Counted from the first letter of the stretch, positions 24,551 to 37,367 are shown. The stretch: DNA of 64,000 bases from Winogradskyella schleiferi (GCF_013394655.1 NZ_CP053351.1:2944501-3008500); one strand, 5' to 3'. Made by a program: numbers and translations. The notes: generated by a model from the letters alone, not told the origin.

Positions 24551-27500
24551 TTAATTAAAATTCATTTCTTCTTTAGCCTTCATCATTTCGTTAAATTCTT
24601 GTTTAGAACCTACAATGATATTTTCGTATTCTCTAACACCTGTTCCTGCTGGTATTCTATGACCAACAATTACATTTTCTTTAAGTCCTTCAAGAGAATC
24701 GACCTTACCATTTACAGCTGCTTCGTTAAGAACCTTGGTAGTTTCTTGGAACGATGCTGCAGATATAAACGACTTAGTTTGTAACGACGCTCTAGTAATA
24801 CCTTGTAATATTGGAGTTGCAGTCGCAGGACTCGCATCTCTTGCCGTTACAAGATTCTTATCTTCTCTTCGTAAGCTAGAGTTTTCATCTCTCAGATCTC
24901 TAACGGTTACAATTTGACCAGATTTCATATTATCTGAATCACCAGCATCTTCTACCACTTTCATTCCGAAAATCTTATCATTTTCTTCAATGAAATCAGA
25001 TTTATGAACTAATTGGTTTTCTAAGAAAATAGTATCACCAGAATCAATGATTCTAACTTTACGCATCATTTGTCTTACAACAACTTCAAAGTGCTTATCA
25101 TTAATCTTTACACCCTGTAAACGATAAACTTCTTGTACTTCGTTTACTAAGTATTGTTGTACGGCTGAAGGGCCTTTAATATTAAGAATATCATTTGGTG
25201 TTATAGAACCATCCGATAGAGGCATACCTGCTTTAACGTAATCATTTTCTTGTACAAGAATTTGATTAGATAATTTGACCAAATATTTCTTAACCTCACC
25301 TAATTTAGATTCGATAATAATCTCACGGTTACCACGCTTAATTTTACCAAATGAAACCACACCATCAATCGCACTTACTACAGCAGGATTAGAAGGGTTA
25401 CGTGCTTCAAATAATTCCGTTACACGAGGTAGACCACCAGTAATATCACCAGCTTTAGCAGATTTACGAGGAATCTTAACTAAAATCTTACCGATATCAA
25501 TTTTGTCGCCATCATCAATCATTATGTGCGCACCAACTGGTAAGTTGTAAGAACGAATAGTTTCCCCTTTCTTATCTTCAATCAATAAGGTCGGAATCAA
25601 TTTCTTGTTTCTTGATTCTGAAATTACTTTCTCTTGGAAACCTGTTTGTTCGTCAATTTCTACTTGGTAAGTAACACCTTGTTCAATGTTTTCATACTTC
25701 ACTTTACCAGCGAATTCTGAAATAATTACACCATTATATGGATCCCATGAACAAATAACATCACCTTTCTTAACCTTATCTCCTGGTTTCACATAAATAA
25801 ATGAACCATAAGGAATATTGTTAGTACTTAAGACAATGCCTGTTTTAGCATCTATTAATTTTAATTCTGAAGTTCTTGAGATAACGACATCAACTTCTTT
25901 TCCTTCGCCATCTTTTGATTTTACAGTTTTAAGATCTTCAATTTCTGCAATACCATCAAACTTAACCGTTAACTTATTCTCCTCTGAAATGTTACTTGCA
26001 ATACCACCTACGTGGAATGTACGTAACGTTAACTGAGTACCCGGTTCTCCAATTGACTGAGCAGCAACTACACCAACAGCTTCTCCACGTTGTACCATCT
26101 TACCTGTAGCCAAGTTACGACCGTAACATTTCACACAGATACCTTTTTTGGCTTCACATGATAATGGCGAACGCACCTCTATAGAATCTAGTGGCGAATC
26201 ACCAATTTTCTTAGCGATAATATCATTAATATGACCACCAGCTTCTACCAATAACTCTTCAGTTAATGGATTGTAAACATCATTAAGTGATGTTCTACCG
26301 ACGATTCTACCTTCTAAGCTCTCAACTATTTCTTCATTTTTCTTAAGTGCAGAAACTTCGATTCCTCTTAGTGTACCACAATCCTCTTCATATACAATGA
26401 CATCTTGCGAAACATCTACCAAACGACGGGTTAAGTAACCAGCATCAGCCGTTTTAAGAGCTGTATCTGCAAGTCCTTTACGTGCACCGTGTGTAGAGAT
26501 AAAGTATTCTAAAATTGAAAGTCCCTCCTTAAAGTTAGAAAGAATTGGATTCTCAATAATTTCTCCACCTGCTGCTGTAGATTTCTTAGGCTTGGCCATT
26601 AATCCACGCATACCTGTTAACTGACGAATCTGTTCTTTAGAACCCCTTGCACCAGAATCAAGCATCATAAACACCGAGTTAAACCCTTGTTGATCCTCAC
26701 GAATACGCTTCATAGACAATTCTGTCAATTCAGCATTTGTTGATGTCCAGATATCAATAACTTGGTTATAACGTTCGTTGTTGGTAATAAGTCCCATATT
26801 ATAGTTACCCATAATACCATCAACTTCTTTGTTCGCTGCATCAATCATTCCTTGCTTTTCAGAAGGAATAATAATATCACCTAAACTAAAGGATAGTCCA
26901 CCTTGGAATGCAAATTTGTATCCTTGAGTTTTAATCTCATCAAGGAAATCAGCTGTTTCTGGTACACTTGTCTTTTTGAGGACACCATGAATGATTTCCC
27001 TTAAAGACTTTTTAGTTAATACCTCATTGATATAACCTGCTGCTGCTGGTACTTTTTCGTTGAAAAGTACACGACCAACAGTGGTTTCTATAATTTGTTT
27101 AGTTAACTCACCTTCTTCATTGAAATCATAAGTTCTTACTTTGATTCCAGCGTTTAAGTCCACTTTCTTCTCATTGTAAGCAATAGTAACTTCTTCAGGA
27201 GAGTAGAACGTTAAACCTTCACCTTTAACGGTATAATTTTCATCCGTTTTACGCAACTTAGTCATATAATATAAACCAAGTACCATATCCTGAGAAGGTA
27301 CAGTAACTGGAGAACCGTTAGCCGGATTCAATATATTATGTGACGCCAACATTAATAATTGACATTCTAAAATCGCTTCTGGACCTAATGGTAAATGTAC
27401 AGCCATCTGGTCACCATCGAAATCGGCATTAAAAGCCGTACATACTAATGGGTGTAACTGAATTGCTTTACCTTCAATAAGCTTAGGTTGGAAAGCTTGA

Positions 27501-28852
27501 ATACCAAGTCTGTGTAAGGTAGGAGCACGATTTAAAAGTACTGGATGTCCTTTTAAAACATTTTCTAAGATATCCCAAACTACAGGTTCTTTTCTATCTA
27601 TAATTTTCTTTGCAGATTTAACCGTTTTTACAATGCCTCTTTCAATCAGCTTTCTAATGATAAATGGCTTGTAAAGCTCTGCTGCCATTCCTTTTGGCAA
27701 TCCACATTCAAATAATTTTAATTCTGGTCCAACAACAATTACAGAACGTGCAGAATAATCAACACGTTTACCCAATAAGTTTTGACGGAAACGTCCTTGC
27801 TTACCTTTAAGTGAATCTGATAATGATTTTAATGGTCTGTTAGAATCTGTTTTTACTGCAGATGATTTCCGTGTGTTATCAAATAATGAATCTACTGATT
27901 CTTGTAACATACGCTTTTCATTACGTAAAATCACTTCTGGTGCTTTTATCTCTACCAATCGCTTCAAACGATTGTTACGGATAATTACTCGACGATAAAG
28001 ATCATTTAAATCTGAGGTTGCAAAACGACCACCATCTAAAGGCACTAAAGGTCTTAATTCTGGTGGAATTACAGGAACAGCCTTCATGATCATCCACTCT
28101 GGTCTGTTCTCTCTGTTTAAATTTGAATCTCTAAACGCTTCAACAACTTGTAAGCGCTTTAACGCCTCAGTCTTACGTTGTTTAGAGGTTTCATTATTAG
28201 CTTTATGTCTTAAATCATAAGATAATTGATCTAAATCAATTCTTGCTAATAAATCGATAAGACACTCAGCACCCATCTTAGCGATGAATTTGTTAGGGTC
28301 TGTATCATCTAAATATTGATTCTCTTGAGGAATAGATTCTAAAATGTTTAGGTACTCTTCTTCCGTTAAGAAATCCATTTTTTGCACTGGTTCGCCTTCA
28401 GCATTAATAGCAATACCTGGCTGAATTACCACGTAACGCTCATAATAGATTATCATATCTAATTTCTTAGATGGTAATCCAAGAAGGTAACCGATTTTAT
28501 TTGGTAACGAACGGAAATACCAGATATGCGCTACAGGCACCACTAAGTTGATGTGACCTACACGATCTCTACGTACTTTCTTTTCTGTTACTTCTACACC
28601 ACAACGGTCACAAACAATACCCTTGTAACGTATTCTTTTATATTTACCACAAGCACATTCAAAATCCTTTACCGGACCAAAAATACGCTCACAGAACAAA
28701 CCATCTCTTTCTGGTTTGTGAGTTCGATAATTAATAGTTTCTGGCTTTAATACCTCTCCGCGAGATTCTGCTAAAACAGACTCTGGAGAAGCTAAACCAA
28801 TAGAAATTTTATTAAATTTCTGTACTGTATTCTTATCTTGTCTTCTTGCCAT
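24551..28852 (-). CDS. rpoC: DNA-directed RNA polymerase subunit beta'
   Basis: 1433 aa. Catalytic subunit of RNA polymerase. The N-terminal zinc-binding motif is visible ([20 protein letters not shown]), the active-site [12 protein letters not shown] motif lies at about 472-483 with its three Asp, and the second zinc cluster is in [16 protein letters not shown]. Trigger-loop and bridge-helix segments ([39 protein letters not shown]) are intact. Length is normal for Bacteroidetes. It follows rpoB by 81 bp that contain an ACTG-rich repeat, and ends at a clear terminator. Confidence 0.99.
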   Translation of the reverse strand: MARRQDKNTVQKFNKISIGLASPESVLAESRGEVLKPETINYRTHKPERDGLFCERIFGPVKDFECACGKYKRIRYKGIVCDRCGVEVTEKKVRRDRVGHINLVVPVAHIWYFRSLPNKIGYLLGLPSKKLDMIIYYERYVVIQPGIAINAEGEPVQKMDFLTEEEYLNILESIPQENQYLDDTDPNKFIAKMGAECLIDLLARIDLDQLSYDLRHKANNETSKQRKTEALKRLQVVEAFRDSNLNRENRPEWMIMKAVPVIPPELRPLVPLDGGRFATSDLNDLYRRVIIRNNRLKRLVEIKAPEVILRNEKRMLQESVDSLFDNTRKSSAVKTDSNRPLKSLSDSLKGKQGRFRQNLLGKRVDYSARSVIVVGPELKLFECGLPKGMAAELYKPFIIRKLIERGIVKTVKSAKKIIDRKEPVVWDILENVLKGHPVLLNRAPTLHRLGIQAFQPKLIEGKAIQLHPLVCTAFNADFDGDQMAVHLPLGPEAILECQLLMLASHNILNPANGSPVTVPSQDMVLGLYYMTKLRKTDENYTVKGEGLTFYSPEEVTIAYNEKKVDLNAGIKVRTYDFNEEGELTKQIIETTVGRVLFNEKVPAAAGYINEVLTKKSLREIIHGVLKKTSVPETADFLDEIKTQGYKFAFQGGLSFSLGDIIIPSEKQGMIDAANKEVDGIMGNYNMGLITNNERYNQVIDIWTSTNAELTELSMKRIREDQQGFNSVFMMLDSGARGSKEQIRQLTGMRGLMAKPKKSTAAGGEIIENPILSNFKEGLSILEYFISTHGARKGLADTALKTADAGYLTRRLVDVSQDVIVYEEDCGTLRGIEVSALKKNEEIVESLEGRIVGRTSLNDVYNPLTEELLVEAGGHINDIIAKKIGDSPLDSIEVRSPLSCEAKKGICVKCYGRNLATGKMVQRGEAVGVVAAQSIGEPGTQLTLRTFHVGGIASNISEENKLTVKFDGIAEIEDLKTVKSKDGEGKEVDVVISRTSELKLIDAKTGIVLSTNNIPYGSFIYVKPGDKVKKGDVICSWDPYNGVIISEFAGKVKYENIEQGVTYQVEIDEQTGFQEKVISESRNKKLIPTLLIEDKKGETIRSYNLPVGAHIMIDDGDKIDIGKILVKIPRKSAKAGDITGGLPRVTELFEARNPSNPAVVSAIDGVVSFGKIKRGNREIIIESKLGEVKKYLVKLSNQILVQENDYVKAGMPLSDGSITPNDILNIKGPSAVQQYLVNEVQEVYRLQGVKINDKHFEVVVRQMMRKVRIIDSGDTIFLENQLVHKSDFIEENDKIFGMKVVEDAGDSDNMKSGQIVTVRDLRDENSSLRREDKNLVTARDASPATATPILQGITRASLQTKSFISAASFQETTKVLNEAAVNGKVDSLEGLKENVIVGHRIPAGTGVREYENIIVGSKQEFNEMMKAKEEMNFN

Positions 28853-28866
28853 TTCTTTATAGTATT

Positions 28867-28924
28867 CAGTCGCAGTCGCAGTTTTCAGTTAGCAAATTGT
28901 GCTTACTGTAAACTGAGACTGTCA
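28867..28924. repeat. ACTG-rich inverted intergenic repeat between rpoB and rpoC
   Basis: The stretch begins with CAGTCG repeated twice, then CAGTTTTCAGT, and ends with the complementary ACTGTAAACTGAGACTG, so it can form an imperfect hairpin. On the minus strand, 28872-28890 reads AACTGAAAACTGCGACTGC, almost the same as 59956-59975. It looks like a dispersed intergenic element rather than part of the rpo operon. Confidence 0.6.
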
Positions 28925-28933
28925 ACTATAAAA

Positions 28934-31900
28934 TTATTCTTCTAATCTAATATCTAATCCTAAACCTTTTAATTCGTGCATAAGTACATTAAAAGATTCC
29001 GGTAATCCTGGTTCTGGCATTGGCTCTCCCTTAACGATTGCTTCGTAAGTTTTTGCTCTACCAATCACGTCATCTGATTTTACAGTTAAGATCTCACGTA
29101 GTGTACTTGATGCGCCATAAGCTTCAAGTGCCCAGACTTCCATCTCTCCAAAACGCTGTCCACCAAATTGTGCTTTACCACCTAACGGCTGTTGCGTAAT
29201 TAAAGAGTAAGGTCCAATAGAACGTGCGTGCATCTTATCGTCAATCATGTGACCCAGTTTAATCATGTAGATGACACCAACTGTAGCTGGTTGATCGAAA
29301 CGATCACCTGTTCCACCATCATATAAATAGGTATGACCGAATCTTGGAATACCAGCTTCATCTGTATATTCATTAATCTGATCTAAAGTTGCACCATCGA
29401 AAATTGGAGTCGCATACTTTCTTCCTAAATCTTTACCAGCCCAACCTAGAACAGTTTCATAGATTTGACCAATATTCATACGAGAAGGTACACCAAGTGG
29501 ATTCAATACAATATCAACTGGAGTTCCATCCTCTAAGAAAGGCATATCTTCTTGACGAACGATACGAGCCACAATACCTTTGTTACCGTGACGACCTGCC
29601 ATTTTATCACCAACTTTAAGTTTACGTTTCTTAGCGATGTAAACCTTAGCCAATTTAATAATACCAGCCGGTAGCTCATCACCAACAGAGATAGTAAACT
29701 TCTCACGTCTTAAAGCCCCTTGAAGATCATTTTCCTTTATCTTATAGTTGTGGATTAAATCTGCAACAAGTTCATTTGTATGATCATCAGTTGTCCATTT
29801 TCCAGAGGTTAAATGCGTATAATCATCTACAGCATTTAACATCTTTAAGGTATATTTTTTACCTTTTGGAATAATTTCCTCTCCTAAATCATTATAAATT
29901 CCTTGAGCTGTTTTTCCGTTAACGATGTTGAATAATTTTTCAACTACGATACTTTTAAGATCATCAAATCTGTTATCGTAAGCATCTTCCAGCTTTTCGA
30001 TATCTTCTTTGTCTTGTGCTCTTTTGCGCTTATCTTTTACCGCTCTAGCAAATAATTTCTTATCGATAACAACACCATTCAATGAAGGAGACGCTTTTAA
30101 AGACGCATCCTTAACATCACCTGCTTTATCACCAAAGATGGCACGAAGCAGTTTTTCTTCAGGCGTTGGATCTGATTCCCCTTTTGGTGTAATTTTACCA
30201 ATTAAGATATCACCTGGCTTGATTTCCGCACCAATGCGAATCATACCATTTTCATCTAAATCTTTAGTTGCTTCTTCCGAAACGTTAGGAATATCGTTAG
30301 TTAATTCTTCGTTACCTAATTTGGTATCTCTAACTTCCAATGAATATTCATCGATATGAATAGATGTAAATACATCCTCCCTTACTACTTTTTCAGAAAT
30401 TACAATCGCATCCTCAAAGTTATACCCTTTCCAAGGCATAAAGGCTACTTTCATATTTCTACCAAGCGCTAATTCACCATTTTCGGTTGCATAACCTTCA
30501 CAAAGGACTTGACCTTTTACAACCTTATCACCTTTCACAACAATAGGCTTTAAGTTGATAGAAGTTCCTTGGTTTGTTTTTCTAAATTTAACTAAAGGAT
30601 AAGTTTTAGTATCACTATCAAAACTAACCATTGCAGCTTCGTCAGTACGTTCGTACTTAATCGTGATTTTTTCAGCATCTACATATTCTACTGTTCCAGC
30701 ACCTTCAGCATTGATCAATACTCTAGAATCTGATGCTACTTGACGTTCTAAACCTGTACCAACAATTGGCGCTTCAGGACGTAATAAAGGTACAGCCTGA
30801 CGCATCATGTTAGATCCCATTAATGCACGGTTGGCATCATCATGTTCCAAGAATGGAATTAATGATGCTGAAATAGAGGCAATTTGGTTAGGTGCAACAT
30901 CGGTATAGTTAACATTTGAAGGATCAATAACAGGGAAATCACCTTCTTGACGAGAAATAATTTTATCTGCTAATATTTTTCCTTTGTCATCTACTTTGAT
31001 CGTTGCTTGTGCAATTAGCATATCTTCCTCTTCTTCGGCACTTAGATATGTTGGTGCATTTTTAATATCTACAACACCATTTTCTACTTTACGATAAGGC
31101 GTTTCAATAAAGCCCATCGCATTTACTTTCGCAAATACAGATAAAGAAGAAATTAAACCAATGTTTGGTCCTTCTGGTGTTTCAATAGGACATAAACGTC
31201 CGTAATGTGTATAATGAACATCACGTACCTCGAAACCTGCTCTTTCTCTTGATAAACCACCTGGTCCTAATGCTGACAGACGACGTTTATGCGTAATCTC
31301 CGCCAAAGGATTCGTTTGATCCATAAATTGAGATAGCTGATTCGTTCCAAAGAAAGAATTAATAACAGACGATAGCGTCTTCGCATTAATTAAATCTATT
31401 GGTGTAAACACTTCGTTATCACGAACGTTCATACGCTCACGAATAGTACGAGCCATACGTGCTAAACCAACACCAAACTGAGAAGATAACTGCTCACCTA
31501 CTGTACGTACACGACGATTAGATAAGTGATCGATATCATCAATCTCTGCTTTAGAGTTAATTAACTCAATTAAATATTTAATAATAGTTATGATATCTTC
31601 TTTAGTAAGCACTTGCTTATCCATTCCAATATCCAACTGTAATTTCTTGTTCATTCTGTAACGACCTACTTCACCTAAAGAGTAACGTTGGTCAGAAAAG
31701 AATAATTTGTCAATTATACCACGAGCCGTTTCCTCATCTGGCGGCTCAGCATTACGTAATTGACGGTAGATGTGCTCAACAGCTTCTTTTTCAGAGTTTG
31801 TTGGATCTTTTTGTAATGTATTATGGATAATTGCGTAATCGCCTTGTTGCGCACTTTCTTTATGTAAAAGAATCGTTTTAACTTCAGCTTCAAGAATTTC

Positions 31901-32746
31901 TTCAATATTATCTTTATCGATTTCGGTATCACGATCCAATACAATTTCGTTACGTTCAATAGATACTACTTCACCAGTATCTTCATCAACGAAATCCTCG
32001 TGCCATGTATTCAATACACGAGCAGCTAACTTACGACCGATAACTTTCTTTAATCCAGATTTCGAAACCTTTACTTCTTCAGCAAGGTCAAAAATCTCTA
32101 AAATATCTTTATCACGTTCAAAACCAATGGCTCTGAACAAAGTAGTAACAGGTAACTTTTTCTTTCTATCAATGTAAGCATACATTACACTATTAATGTC
32201 TGTAGCAAATTCTATCCAAGATCCTTTGAAAGGAATTACTCTTGCCGAATATAATTTAGTTCCATTGGCATGGAAAGACTGGCTAAAGAAAACACCAGGC
32301 GATCTGTGTAACTGAGAAACCACTACACGTTCTGCACCATTGATACAAAATGTACCACTAGGTGTCATGTAAGGAATAGTACCTAAATATACATCCTGAA
32401 CGATAGTTTCAAAATCCTCATGTTCTGGATCTGTACAATACAACTTCAATCTTGCTTTTAAAGGCACACTGTAAGTTAACCCTCTTTCAATACATTCTTC
32501 TATAGAATATCTTGGAGGATCAATAAAGTAATCTAAAAATTCTAGTACGAATTGATTACGCGTGTCTGTTATTGGGAAGTTCTCCATGAAGGTGTTGTAC
32601 AAACCTTCAGTACCTCTTTCTTCTGACTTTGTTTCTAATTGGAAAAAATCCTGGAAGGATTTAATTTGGATATCCAAAAAGTCTGGGTAATCTGTTCTAT
32701 TTACAATAGAAGAGAAATTAATTCTTTCAGCCTTTTTTGCTAACAT
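28934..32746 (-). CDS. rpoB: DNA-directed RNA polymerase subunit beta
   Basis: 1270 aa. Second largest RNA polymerase subunit. The rifampicin region is intact and looks wild-type ([17 protein letters not shown], then [13 protein letters not shown]). C-terminal [24 protein letters not shown] is the conserved beta-subunit signature. It starts 130 bp after rplL; this gap contains a strong hairpin (32820-32844), a possible site for partial termination or processing that would tune rpoB relative to L7/L12. No insertions or frame problems seen. Confidence 0.99.
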   Translation of the reverse strand: MLAKKAERINFSSIVNRTDYPDFLDIQIKSFQDFFQLETKSEERGTEGLYNTFMENFPITDTRNQFVLEFLDYFIDPPRYSIEECIERGLTYSVPLKARLKLYCTDPEHEDFETIVQDVYLGTIPYMTPSGTFCINGAERVVVSQLHRSPGVFFSQSFHANGTKLYSARVIPFKGSWIEFATDINSVMYAYIDRKKKLPVTTLFRAIGFERDKDILEIFDLAEEVKVSKSGLKKVIGRKLAARVLNTWHEDFVDEDTGEVVSIERNEIVLDRDTEIDKDNIEEILEAEVKTILLHKESAQQGDYAIIHNTLQKDPTNSEKEAVEHIYRQLRNAEPPDEETARGIIDKLFFSDQRYSLGEVGRYRMNKKLQLDIGMDKQVLTKEDIITIIKYLIELINSKAEIDDIDHLSNRRVRTVGEQLSSQFGVGLARMARTIRERMNVRDNEVFTPIDLINAKTLSSVINSFFGTNQLSQFMDQTNPLAEITHKRRLSALGPGGLSRERAGFEVRDVHYTHYGRLCPIETPEGPNIGLISSLSVFAKVNAMGFIETPYRKVENGVVDIKNAPTYLSAEEEEDMLIAQATIKVDDKGKILADKIISRQEGDFPVIDPSNVNYTDVAPNQIASISASLIPFLEHDDANRALMGSNMMRQAVPLLRPEAPIVGTGLERQVASDSRVLINAEGAGTVEYVDAEKITIKYERTDEAAMVSFDSDTKTYPLVKFRKTNQGTSINLKPIVVKGDKVVKGQVLCEGYATENGELALGRNMKVAFMPWKGYNFEDAIVISEKVVREDVFTSIHIDEYSLEVRDTKLGNEELTNDIPNVSEEATKDLDENGMIRIGAEIKPGDILIGKITPKGESDPTPEEKLLRAIFGDKAGDVKDASLKASPSLNGVVIDKKLFARAVKDKRKRAQDKEDIEKLEDAYDNRFDDLKSIVVEKLFNIVNGKTAQGIYNDLGEEIIPKGKKYTLKMLNAVDDYTHLTSGKWTTDDHTNELVADLIHNYKIKENDLQGALRREKFTISVGDELPAGIIKLAKVYIAKKRKLKVGDKMAGRHGNKGIVARIVRQEDMPFLEDGTPVDIVLNPLGVPSRMNIGQIYETVLGWAGKDLGRKYATPIFDGATLDQINEYTDEAGIPRFGHTYLYDGGTGDRFDQPATVGVIYMIKLGHMIDDKMHARSIGPYSLITQQPLGGKAQFGGQRFGEMEVWALEAYGASSTLREILTVKSDDVIGRAKTYEAIVKGEPMPEPGLPESFNVLMHELKGLGLDIRLEE

Positions 32747-32819
32747 TGATGAACGAGATTTTAATAAATAAAAACTAAATAATGTATATAACGCTTATAT
32801 ACACAAAATGGTTTAGGTC

Positions 32820-32844
32820 TTATCCCGCAAAAAATGCGGGATAA
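32820..32844. other. Hairpin in the rplL-rpoB spacer
   Basis: Perfect 10-bp stem (TTATCCCGCA / TGCGGGATAA) with loop AAAAA. No T-run follows on the minus strand, so it is more likely an attenuator, processing site or REP-like element than a full terminator. Confidence 0.65.
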
Positions 32845-32876
32845 AACTAAACCTTAAATTGTTGGAATGAGTAAGC

Positions 32877-33251
32877 TTACTTAAGCTCCACCTCAGCTCC
32901 AGCTTCTTCTAACTGAGCTTTCAATGCTTCAGCTTCGTCTTTTGCTACACCTTCCTTAATTGGGCTTGGTGCATCATCAACTAAACCTTTAGCATCTTTT
33001 AAACCTAAACCAGTTAATTCCTTAACTAATTTTACTACAGCTAGTTTAGAACCACCTGCAGCTGTTAAGATAACATCGAATTCAGTTTGCTCCTCAGCAG
33101 CTTCTCCACCACCAGCAGCAGGACCAGCCATAGCTACAGCAGCAGCTGCAGGCTCAATACCATACTCATCTTTTAATATAGTTGCTAATTCGTTAACTTC
33201 TTTTACTGTAAGGTTAACTAATTGTTCTGCGAAATCTTTTAAATCTGCCAT
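32877..33251 (-). CDS. rplL: 50S ribosomal protein L7/L12
   Basis: 124 aa. N-terminal dimerisation segment ([26 protein letters not shown]), Ala/Gly-rich hinge at about 34-56, and the C-terminal domain ([36 protein letters not shown]) that contacts elongation factors. Two dimers bind L10 on the ribosomal stalk. It lies 60 bp after rplJ, the normal order. Confidence 0.99.
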   Translation of the reverse strand: MADLKDFAEQLVNLTVKEVNELATILKDEYGIEPAAAAVAMAGPAAGGGEAAEEQTEFDVILTAAGGSKLAVVKLVKELTGLGLKDAKGLVDDAPSPIKEGVAKDEAEALKAQLEEAGAEVELK

Positions 33252-33311
33252 TTTTCTAATGTTTAATAATGTGTGTTATAATTTAATTTTCTATTGTGTG
33301 TGCTTATTTTA

Positions 33312-33833
33312 TTATCCTTCTCTTTCGGATAATGTTTTAACGATACCTGCGATAGTTCCACCACTAGATTTAAGCGCAGAGATAACGTTTTTAGCTGGAG
33401 ATTGTAACAATCCTACAATGTCGCCAATAAGTTCCTCTCTCGACTTAATATCTACTAATGCATCCAGTAAATCGTCGCCGATGTAAATAGACTCCTCAAT
33501 GAAAGCTCCTTTTAATAAAGGCTTTTCAGATTTCTTGCGGAATTCTTTAATTACTTTAGCAGGTGCGTTTCCTGTTTCAGAATACATTACTGATGTATTG
33601 CCTTTTAAAGTCGTTGGTAAATCACCGAATTCTTTGTCCGATGCATCCATTGCTTTCTCTAAAAGTGTATTCTTAACAACGGCTAACTTTATGTTAGACT
33701 TGAAACACGCTCTTCTTAAATTTGAAGTTGTTGCTGCATCTAATCCAGAAATATCCGTTAAATAGATATTTGTATTATCTGCTAATTGAGCAGTCAACTC
33801 TTCAATTACTTGGGATTTTTCTTCTCTTGTCAT
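33312..33833 (-). CDS. rplJ: 50S ribosomal protein L10
   Basis: 173 aa. Stalk base protein that binds 23S rRNA and L7/L12 dimers. Typical start MTREEKSQVIEELTAQLADN, the conserved segment LRRACFKSNIKLAVVKNTLLEKA, and a C-terminal helix that binds L12. It lies 19 bp after rplA. In many bacteria the L10-L12 complex represses its own mRNA; no leader is obvious here. Confidence 0.99.
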   Translation of the reverse strand: MTREEKSQVIEELTAQLADNTNIYLTDISGLDAATTSNLRRACFKSNIKLAVVKNTLLEKAMDASDKEFGDLPTTLKGNTSVMYSETGNAPAKVIKEFRKKSEKPLLKGAFIEESIYIGDDLLDALVDIKSREELIGDIVGLLQSPAKNVISALKSSGGTIAGIVKTLSEREG

Positions 33834-33852
33834 AATATTCTAAGTTTAACTA

Positions 33853-34542
33853 CTATCCTATTTTTGTGTCAATTGCTATACTTGGACTCATGGTACTAGA
33901 CATATAAATGCTCTTTACATAAACTCCTTTTGAAGCAGTTGGCTTTAACTTCATGATTGTAGATAATAATTCTTTTGCATTGCCCACAATCTTGTCTTCA
34001 CTAAATGAAGCTTTACCAATTGGTGCATGTACAATTCCTGTTTTATCTACTTTAAAATCTATCTTACCAGCTTTTACTTCCGCAACTGCTTTAGCTACGT
34101 CCATAGTTACTGTTCCGGTCTTAGGGTTTGGCATAAGACCTCTTGGTCCTAATACTCTACCTAACGGTCCTAACTTACCCATAATGCTTGGCATAGTAAC
34201 GATAACGTCAACGTCTGTCCAACCATCTTTAATTTTCTGTAAGTATTCATCTAACCCAACATAATCAGCGCCAGCTTCTTTAGCTTCTTCTTCTTTATCT
34301 GGAGTTACAAGTGCAAGAACCTTCATATCTTTACCTGTACCGTGTGGTAACGAAACTACACCACGAACCATTTGATTGGCTTTACGTGGATCTACACCTA
34401 ATCTGATTGCTAAATCGATAGAAGCATCAAACTTTGTGTATGTAATCTCTTTTAGTAATGCTGAAGCTTCTTCTAAAGAGTAAATTTTGTTATTATCTAC
34501 CTTTGCTTGTGCCTCTTTTTTCTTCTTTGTTAATCTTGCCAT
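33853..34542 (-). CDS. rplA: 50S ribosomal protein L1
   Basis: 229 aa. Two-domain RNA-binding protein of the L1 stalk. Conserved segments include the N-terminal [20 protein letters not shown], then [20 protein letters not shown] and the C-terminal [25 protein letters not shown]. It starts 11 bp after rplK, consistent with the L11-L1 operon order. Confidence 0.99.
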   Translation of the reverse strand: MARLTKKKKEAQAKVDNNKIYSLEEASALLKEITYTKFDASIDLAIRLGVDPRKANQMVRGVVSLPHGTGKDMKVLALVTPDKEEEAKEAGADYVGLDEYLQKIKDGWTDVDVIVTMPSIMGKLGPLGRVLGPRGLMPNPKTGTVTMDVAKAVAEVKAGKIDFKVDKTGIVHAPIGKASFSEDKIVGNAKELLSTIMKLKPTASKGVYVKSIYMSSTMSPSIAIDTKIG

Positions 34543-34553
34543 TTCTAAAAAAT

Positions 34554-34994
34554 TTAGTTTGGAGCTTCTCCTCCTTTAACAGTGATACCCATCGATCTTG
34601 CTGTACCGGCAACCATTTTCATAGCTGATCCGATTTCAAAGGCGTTTAAATCTACCATTTTGTCTTGAGCAATCGCTTTAACTTGATCCCAAGTTACTTT
34701 TGCTACTTTACGTCGGTTTGGTTCTCCTGATCCTTTCTTTACTTTGGCCGCTTCTAATAATTGTACTGCTGCTGGTGGAGTTTTGATTACAAAGTCAAAT
34801 GATTTGTCTTTGAAAACCGAAATTACCACAGGTAATACTTTACCTGGTCTATCTTGTGTTCTAGCATTAAATTGCTTACAGAACTCCATGATATTTACTC
34901 CAGCGGCACCTAAAGCGGGTCCTACCGGTGGCGATGGATTCGCAGCACCTCCCCGAACTTGTAGCTTAACTACTTTGTCTATTTCTTTTGCCAT
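34554..34994 (-). CDS. rplK: 50S ribosomal protein L11
   Basis: 146 aa. Binds the GTPase-associated region of 23S rRNA. The Pro/Gly-rich N-terminal loop ([22 protein letters not shown]) and the C-terminal RNA-binding motif ([12 protein letters not shown]) are intact. It follows nusG by 66 bp and precedes rplA. Confidence 0.99.
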   Translation of the reverse strand: MAKEIDKVVKLQVRGGAANPSPPVGPALGAAGVNIMEFCKQFNARTQDRPGKVLPVVISVFKDKSFDFVIKTPPAAVQLLEAAKVKKGSGEPNRRKVAKVTWDQVKAIAQDKMVDLNAFEIGSAMKMVAGTARSMGITVKGGEAPN

Positions 34995-35060
34995 TTCTTA
35001 ATGTTTATTACGATTATCTATAAAGGAAGCATAGATAAATCGCTCTTTATGTAACAATTA

Positions 35061-35606
35061 TTAAACTTTTTCTACTTGCATATAACTTAACTCTAATGGT
35101 GTCTTTCTTCCGAAAATCTTTACCATTACCTCAAGCTTACGCTTTTCTTCATTAATCTTTTCGATAGTACCATCAAAACCATTGAATGGTCCATCGATAA
35201 CTTTTACAGTCTCCCCTTTTGTAAATGGAATCGCTACGTTAGCATCAGCTTCTACAGACAATTCATCTACTTTACCTAACATCCTATTTACTTCAGATTG
35301 TCTTAAAGGTACAGGGTCACCACCTTTTGTTTCACCTAAGAAACCAATAACATTTGTAATTGATTTAATAATATGAGGAATCTCACCACTTAAATTAGCT
35401 TGAACCATAATGTAACCCGGAAAATAAACTTTCTCTTTGTTTATTTTCTTTCCGTTACGAATTTGGATTACTTTTTCTGTTGGCACTAAGACTTGATCAA
35501 CAAAATCTTCTAAACCTAATCTTGAAATCTCATTTTCAATATAGCTTTTGATTTTATTTTCTTGACCGCTTACCGCTCTAACAACATACCATTTTTTATC
35601 AGACAT
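35061..35606 (-). CDS. nusG: Transcription termination/antitermination factor NusG
   Basis: 181 aa. N-terminal NGN domain (KKWYVVRAVSGQENKIKSYIE ... YFPGYIMVQA) and C-terminal KOW domain (KGETVKVIDGPFNGFDGTIEKINEEKRKLEV). It binds RNA polymerase and couples it to the ribosome or Rho. It begins 18 bp after secE, the usual arrangement upstream of rplKAJL. Confidence 0.98.
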   Translation of the reverse strand: MSDKKWYVVRAVSGQENKIKSYIENEISRLGLEDFVDQVLVPTEKVIQIRNGKKINKEKVYFPGYIMVQANLSGEIPHIIKSITNVIGFLGETKGGDPVPLRQSEVNRMLGKVDELSVEADANVAIPFTKGETVKVIDGPFNGFDGTIEKINEEKRKLEVMVKIFGRKTPLELSYMQVEKV

Positions 35607-35624
35607 CTTCTTCTTGTATAATTG

Positions 35625-35819
35625 TTAGTGAATCATTTCAAAATAAGCCTTTACCGCTCTACTAAAAACAGTATCAACTCCCCAAATGGCCAATGAAAAT
35701 ATAATTGAAAACACAGCAACAATAACTGTTAACTTTTGAGCTTCTGGCCAAGGTGTCCAAGACACGTTATTCTTTAACTCTTCAAACGATTCCTTTATAT
35801 ATGTGATTAATCCTGCCAT
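35625..35819 (-). CDS. secE: Preprotein translocase subunit SecE
   Basis: 64 aa with one C-terminal membrane span (LTVIVAVFSIIFSLAIWGVDTVF) preceded by the conserved amphipathic segment SFEELKNNVSWTPWPEAQK. Essential partner of SecY in the translocon. It lies between tRNA-Trp and nusG. Confidence 0.96.
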   Translation of the reverse strand: MAGLITYIKESFEELKNNVSWTPWPEAQKLTVIVAVFSIIFSLAIWGVDTVFSRAVKAYFEMIH

Positions 35820-35865
35820 TTGATTCTTTGTTATTAAAGCTTAAATGAAGCTTATTTTTATTTTG

Positions 35866-35938
35866 CACGGGTTGAGAGACTCGAACTCACGACACCTGGT
35901 TTTGGAGACCAGTGCTCTACCAACTGAGCTAAACCCGT
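35866..35938 (-). tRNA. tRNA-Trp (CCA)
   Basis: 73 nt. Acceptor ACGGGTT pairs with AACCCGT, discriminator G; anticodon loop CTCCAAA gives CCA. D-arm (TAGCTCAGTTGGTAGAGC) and T-arm (GAGTTCGAGTCTC) are normal. The 3' CCA is not encoded. It sits between tuf and secE as usual in Bacteroidetes. Confidence 0.98.
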
Positions 35939-36018
35939 AGAAAAGCTATAATCTCTTAATTAAAACTATGGCTTTAAATGTTATAATTTACTAGTTTGTA
36001 TAGCGCTCAGCTCTGAGC

Positions 36019-36037
36019 CCTGTCTGCCGCAGGCAGG
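36019..36037. other. Short GC-rich hairpin between tuf and tRNA-Trp
   Basis: CCTGTCTGCCGCAGGCAGG forms an 8-bp stem with one G-T pair. It is followed by TAAACCCGTA (36038-36047), the same 10 bp found at the 5' end of the tRNA-Trp gene (35930-35939). Probably an intergenic repeat element. Confidence 0.5.
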
Positions 36038-36057
36038 TAAACCCGTAAACAATAATC

Positions 36058-36085
36058 AAGGCGTCCCGAAATATCGAGACACCTT
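36058..36085 (-). terminator. Hairpin after tuf
   Basis: In minus-strand RNA AAGGTGTCTCGA pairs with TCGGGACGCCTT over 12 bp; the two U-G pairs form only on this strand, so the hairpin is oriented for tuf. It starts 24 bp after the tuf stop. The following T-tract is modest, so read-through into tRNA-Trp is possible. Confidence 0.65.
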
Positions 36086-36109
36086 AATTATTTATTTAAC
36101 TATTTTGAT

Positions 36110-37297
36110 TTAGTCTAAAATCTCAGTAACCTGACCAGCACCAACTGTTCTACCACCTTCACGGATAGCGAAACGTAAACCTACGTTCATTGCAATTGTG
36201 TTAATCAACTCAACTGTAATTGTTAAGTTATCTCCAGGCATTACCATTTCAACTCCATCAGGTAATTGGATGTTTCCAGTTACATCAGTTGTACGCACGT
36301 AGAACTGAGGACGGTAGTTGTTATGGAATGGCGTGTGACGTCCACCTTCTTCTTTTTTAAGGATATAAACCTCAGCTTTAAACTTAGCGTGTGGTGTTAC
36401 CGAACCTGGCTTAGTAATTACCATACCTCTAGAGATTTGAGATTTCTCAATACCTCTTAATAAGATACCAGCGTTATCACCAGCTTCACCTCTATCTAAT
36501 ATTTGACGGAACATTTCGATACCTGTAATAGTAGATGTTAATTTCTCAGCACCCATACCGATAATCTCAACTGGATCACCTGTGTTAGCTACACCAGTTT
36601 CAATACGACCAGTTGCAACAGTACCACGACCTGTAATTGAGAATACATCTTCAATAGGCATTAAGAATGGCTTGTCCATATCTCTTTCTGGCTCTTCAAT
36701 CCACTCATCTACGCTCTTCATTAATTCCATTACAGTATCAACCCACTTTTGCTCACCGTTAAGTGCACCTAAAGCAGAACCTGCTACTACAGGACCATTA
36801 TCACCATCATATTCGTAGAATGATAATAAGTCTCTGATTTCCATTTCAACCAATTCTAATAACTCTTCATCATCAACCATATCCACTTTATTCATGAATA
36901 CAACGATACGAGGAATACCTACCTGACGACCAAGTAAGATATGCTCACGAGTTTGTGGCATAGGACCATCTGTTGCAGCAACAACTAAGATAGCACCATC
37001 CATTTGAGCAGCACCTGTAACCATGTTCTTTACGTAATCCGCGTGACCTGGACAGTCAACGTGAGCGTAATGACGATTTGCAGTTGCATATTCTACGTGA
37101 GAAGTATTAATTGTTATACCTCTTTCTTTTTCTTCTGGTGCATTATCAATTTGATCAAATGATCTTGCTTCAGATAAACCTGCATCAGCTAATACTTTAG
37201 TAATAGCAGCAGTTAAAGTTGTTTTACCGTGATCTACGTGTCCAATAGTACCAATGTTTAAGTGTGGTTTTGAACGATCGAAAGTTGCCTTTGCCAT
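36110..37297 (-). CDS. tuf: Elongation factor Tu
   Basis: 395 aa. GTPase that delivers aminoacyl-tRNA to the ribosome. All G motifs are present: GHVDHGKTT (about 18-26), the DCPGH motif near residue 80, NKVD near 135 and SAL near 173. Domains 2 and 3 are complete, ending in [10 protein letters not shown]. It lies downstream of four tRNA genes and upstream of tRNA-Trp-secE, and is probably co-transcribed with the tRNAs. Confidence 0.99.
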   Translation of the reverse strand: MAKATFDRSKPHLNIGTIGHVDHGKTTLTAAITKVLADAGLSEARSFDQIDNAPEEKERGITINTSHVEYATANRHYAHVDCPGHADYVKNMVTGAAQMDGAILVVAATDGPMPQTREHILLGRQVGIPRIVVFMNKVDMVDDEELLELVEMEIRDLLSFYEYDGDNGPVVAGSALGALNGEQKWVDTVMELMKSVDEWIEEPERDMDKPFLMPIEDVFSITGRGTVATGRIETGVANTGDPVEIIGMGAEKLTSTITGIEMFRQILDRGEAGDNAGILLRGIEKSQISRGMVITKPGSVTPHAKFKAEVYILKKEEGGRHTPFHNNYRPQFYVRTTDVTGNIQLPDGVEMVMPGDNLTITVELINTIAMNVGLRFAIREGGRTVGAGQVTEILD

Positions 37298-37367
37298 GTT
37301 TAATTTATTTTAATCTTATTTAATAATTAGTGTTCAATTGTTATTCTTTTCTGAACTCAGAAAAAAG

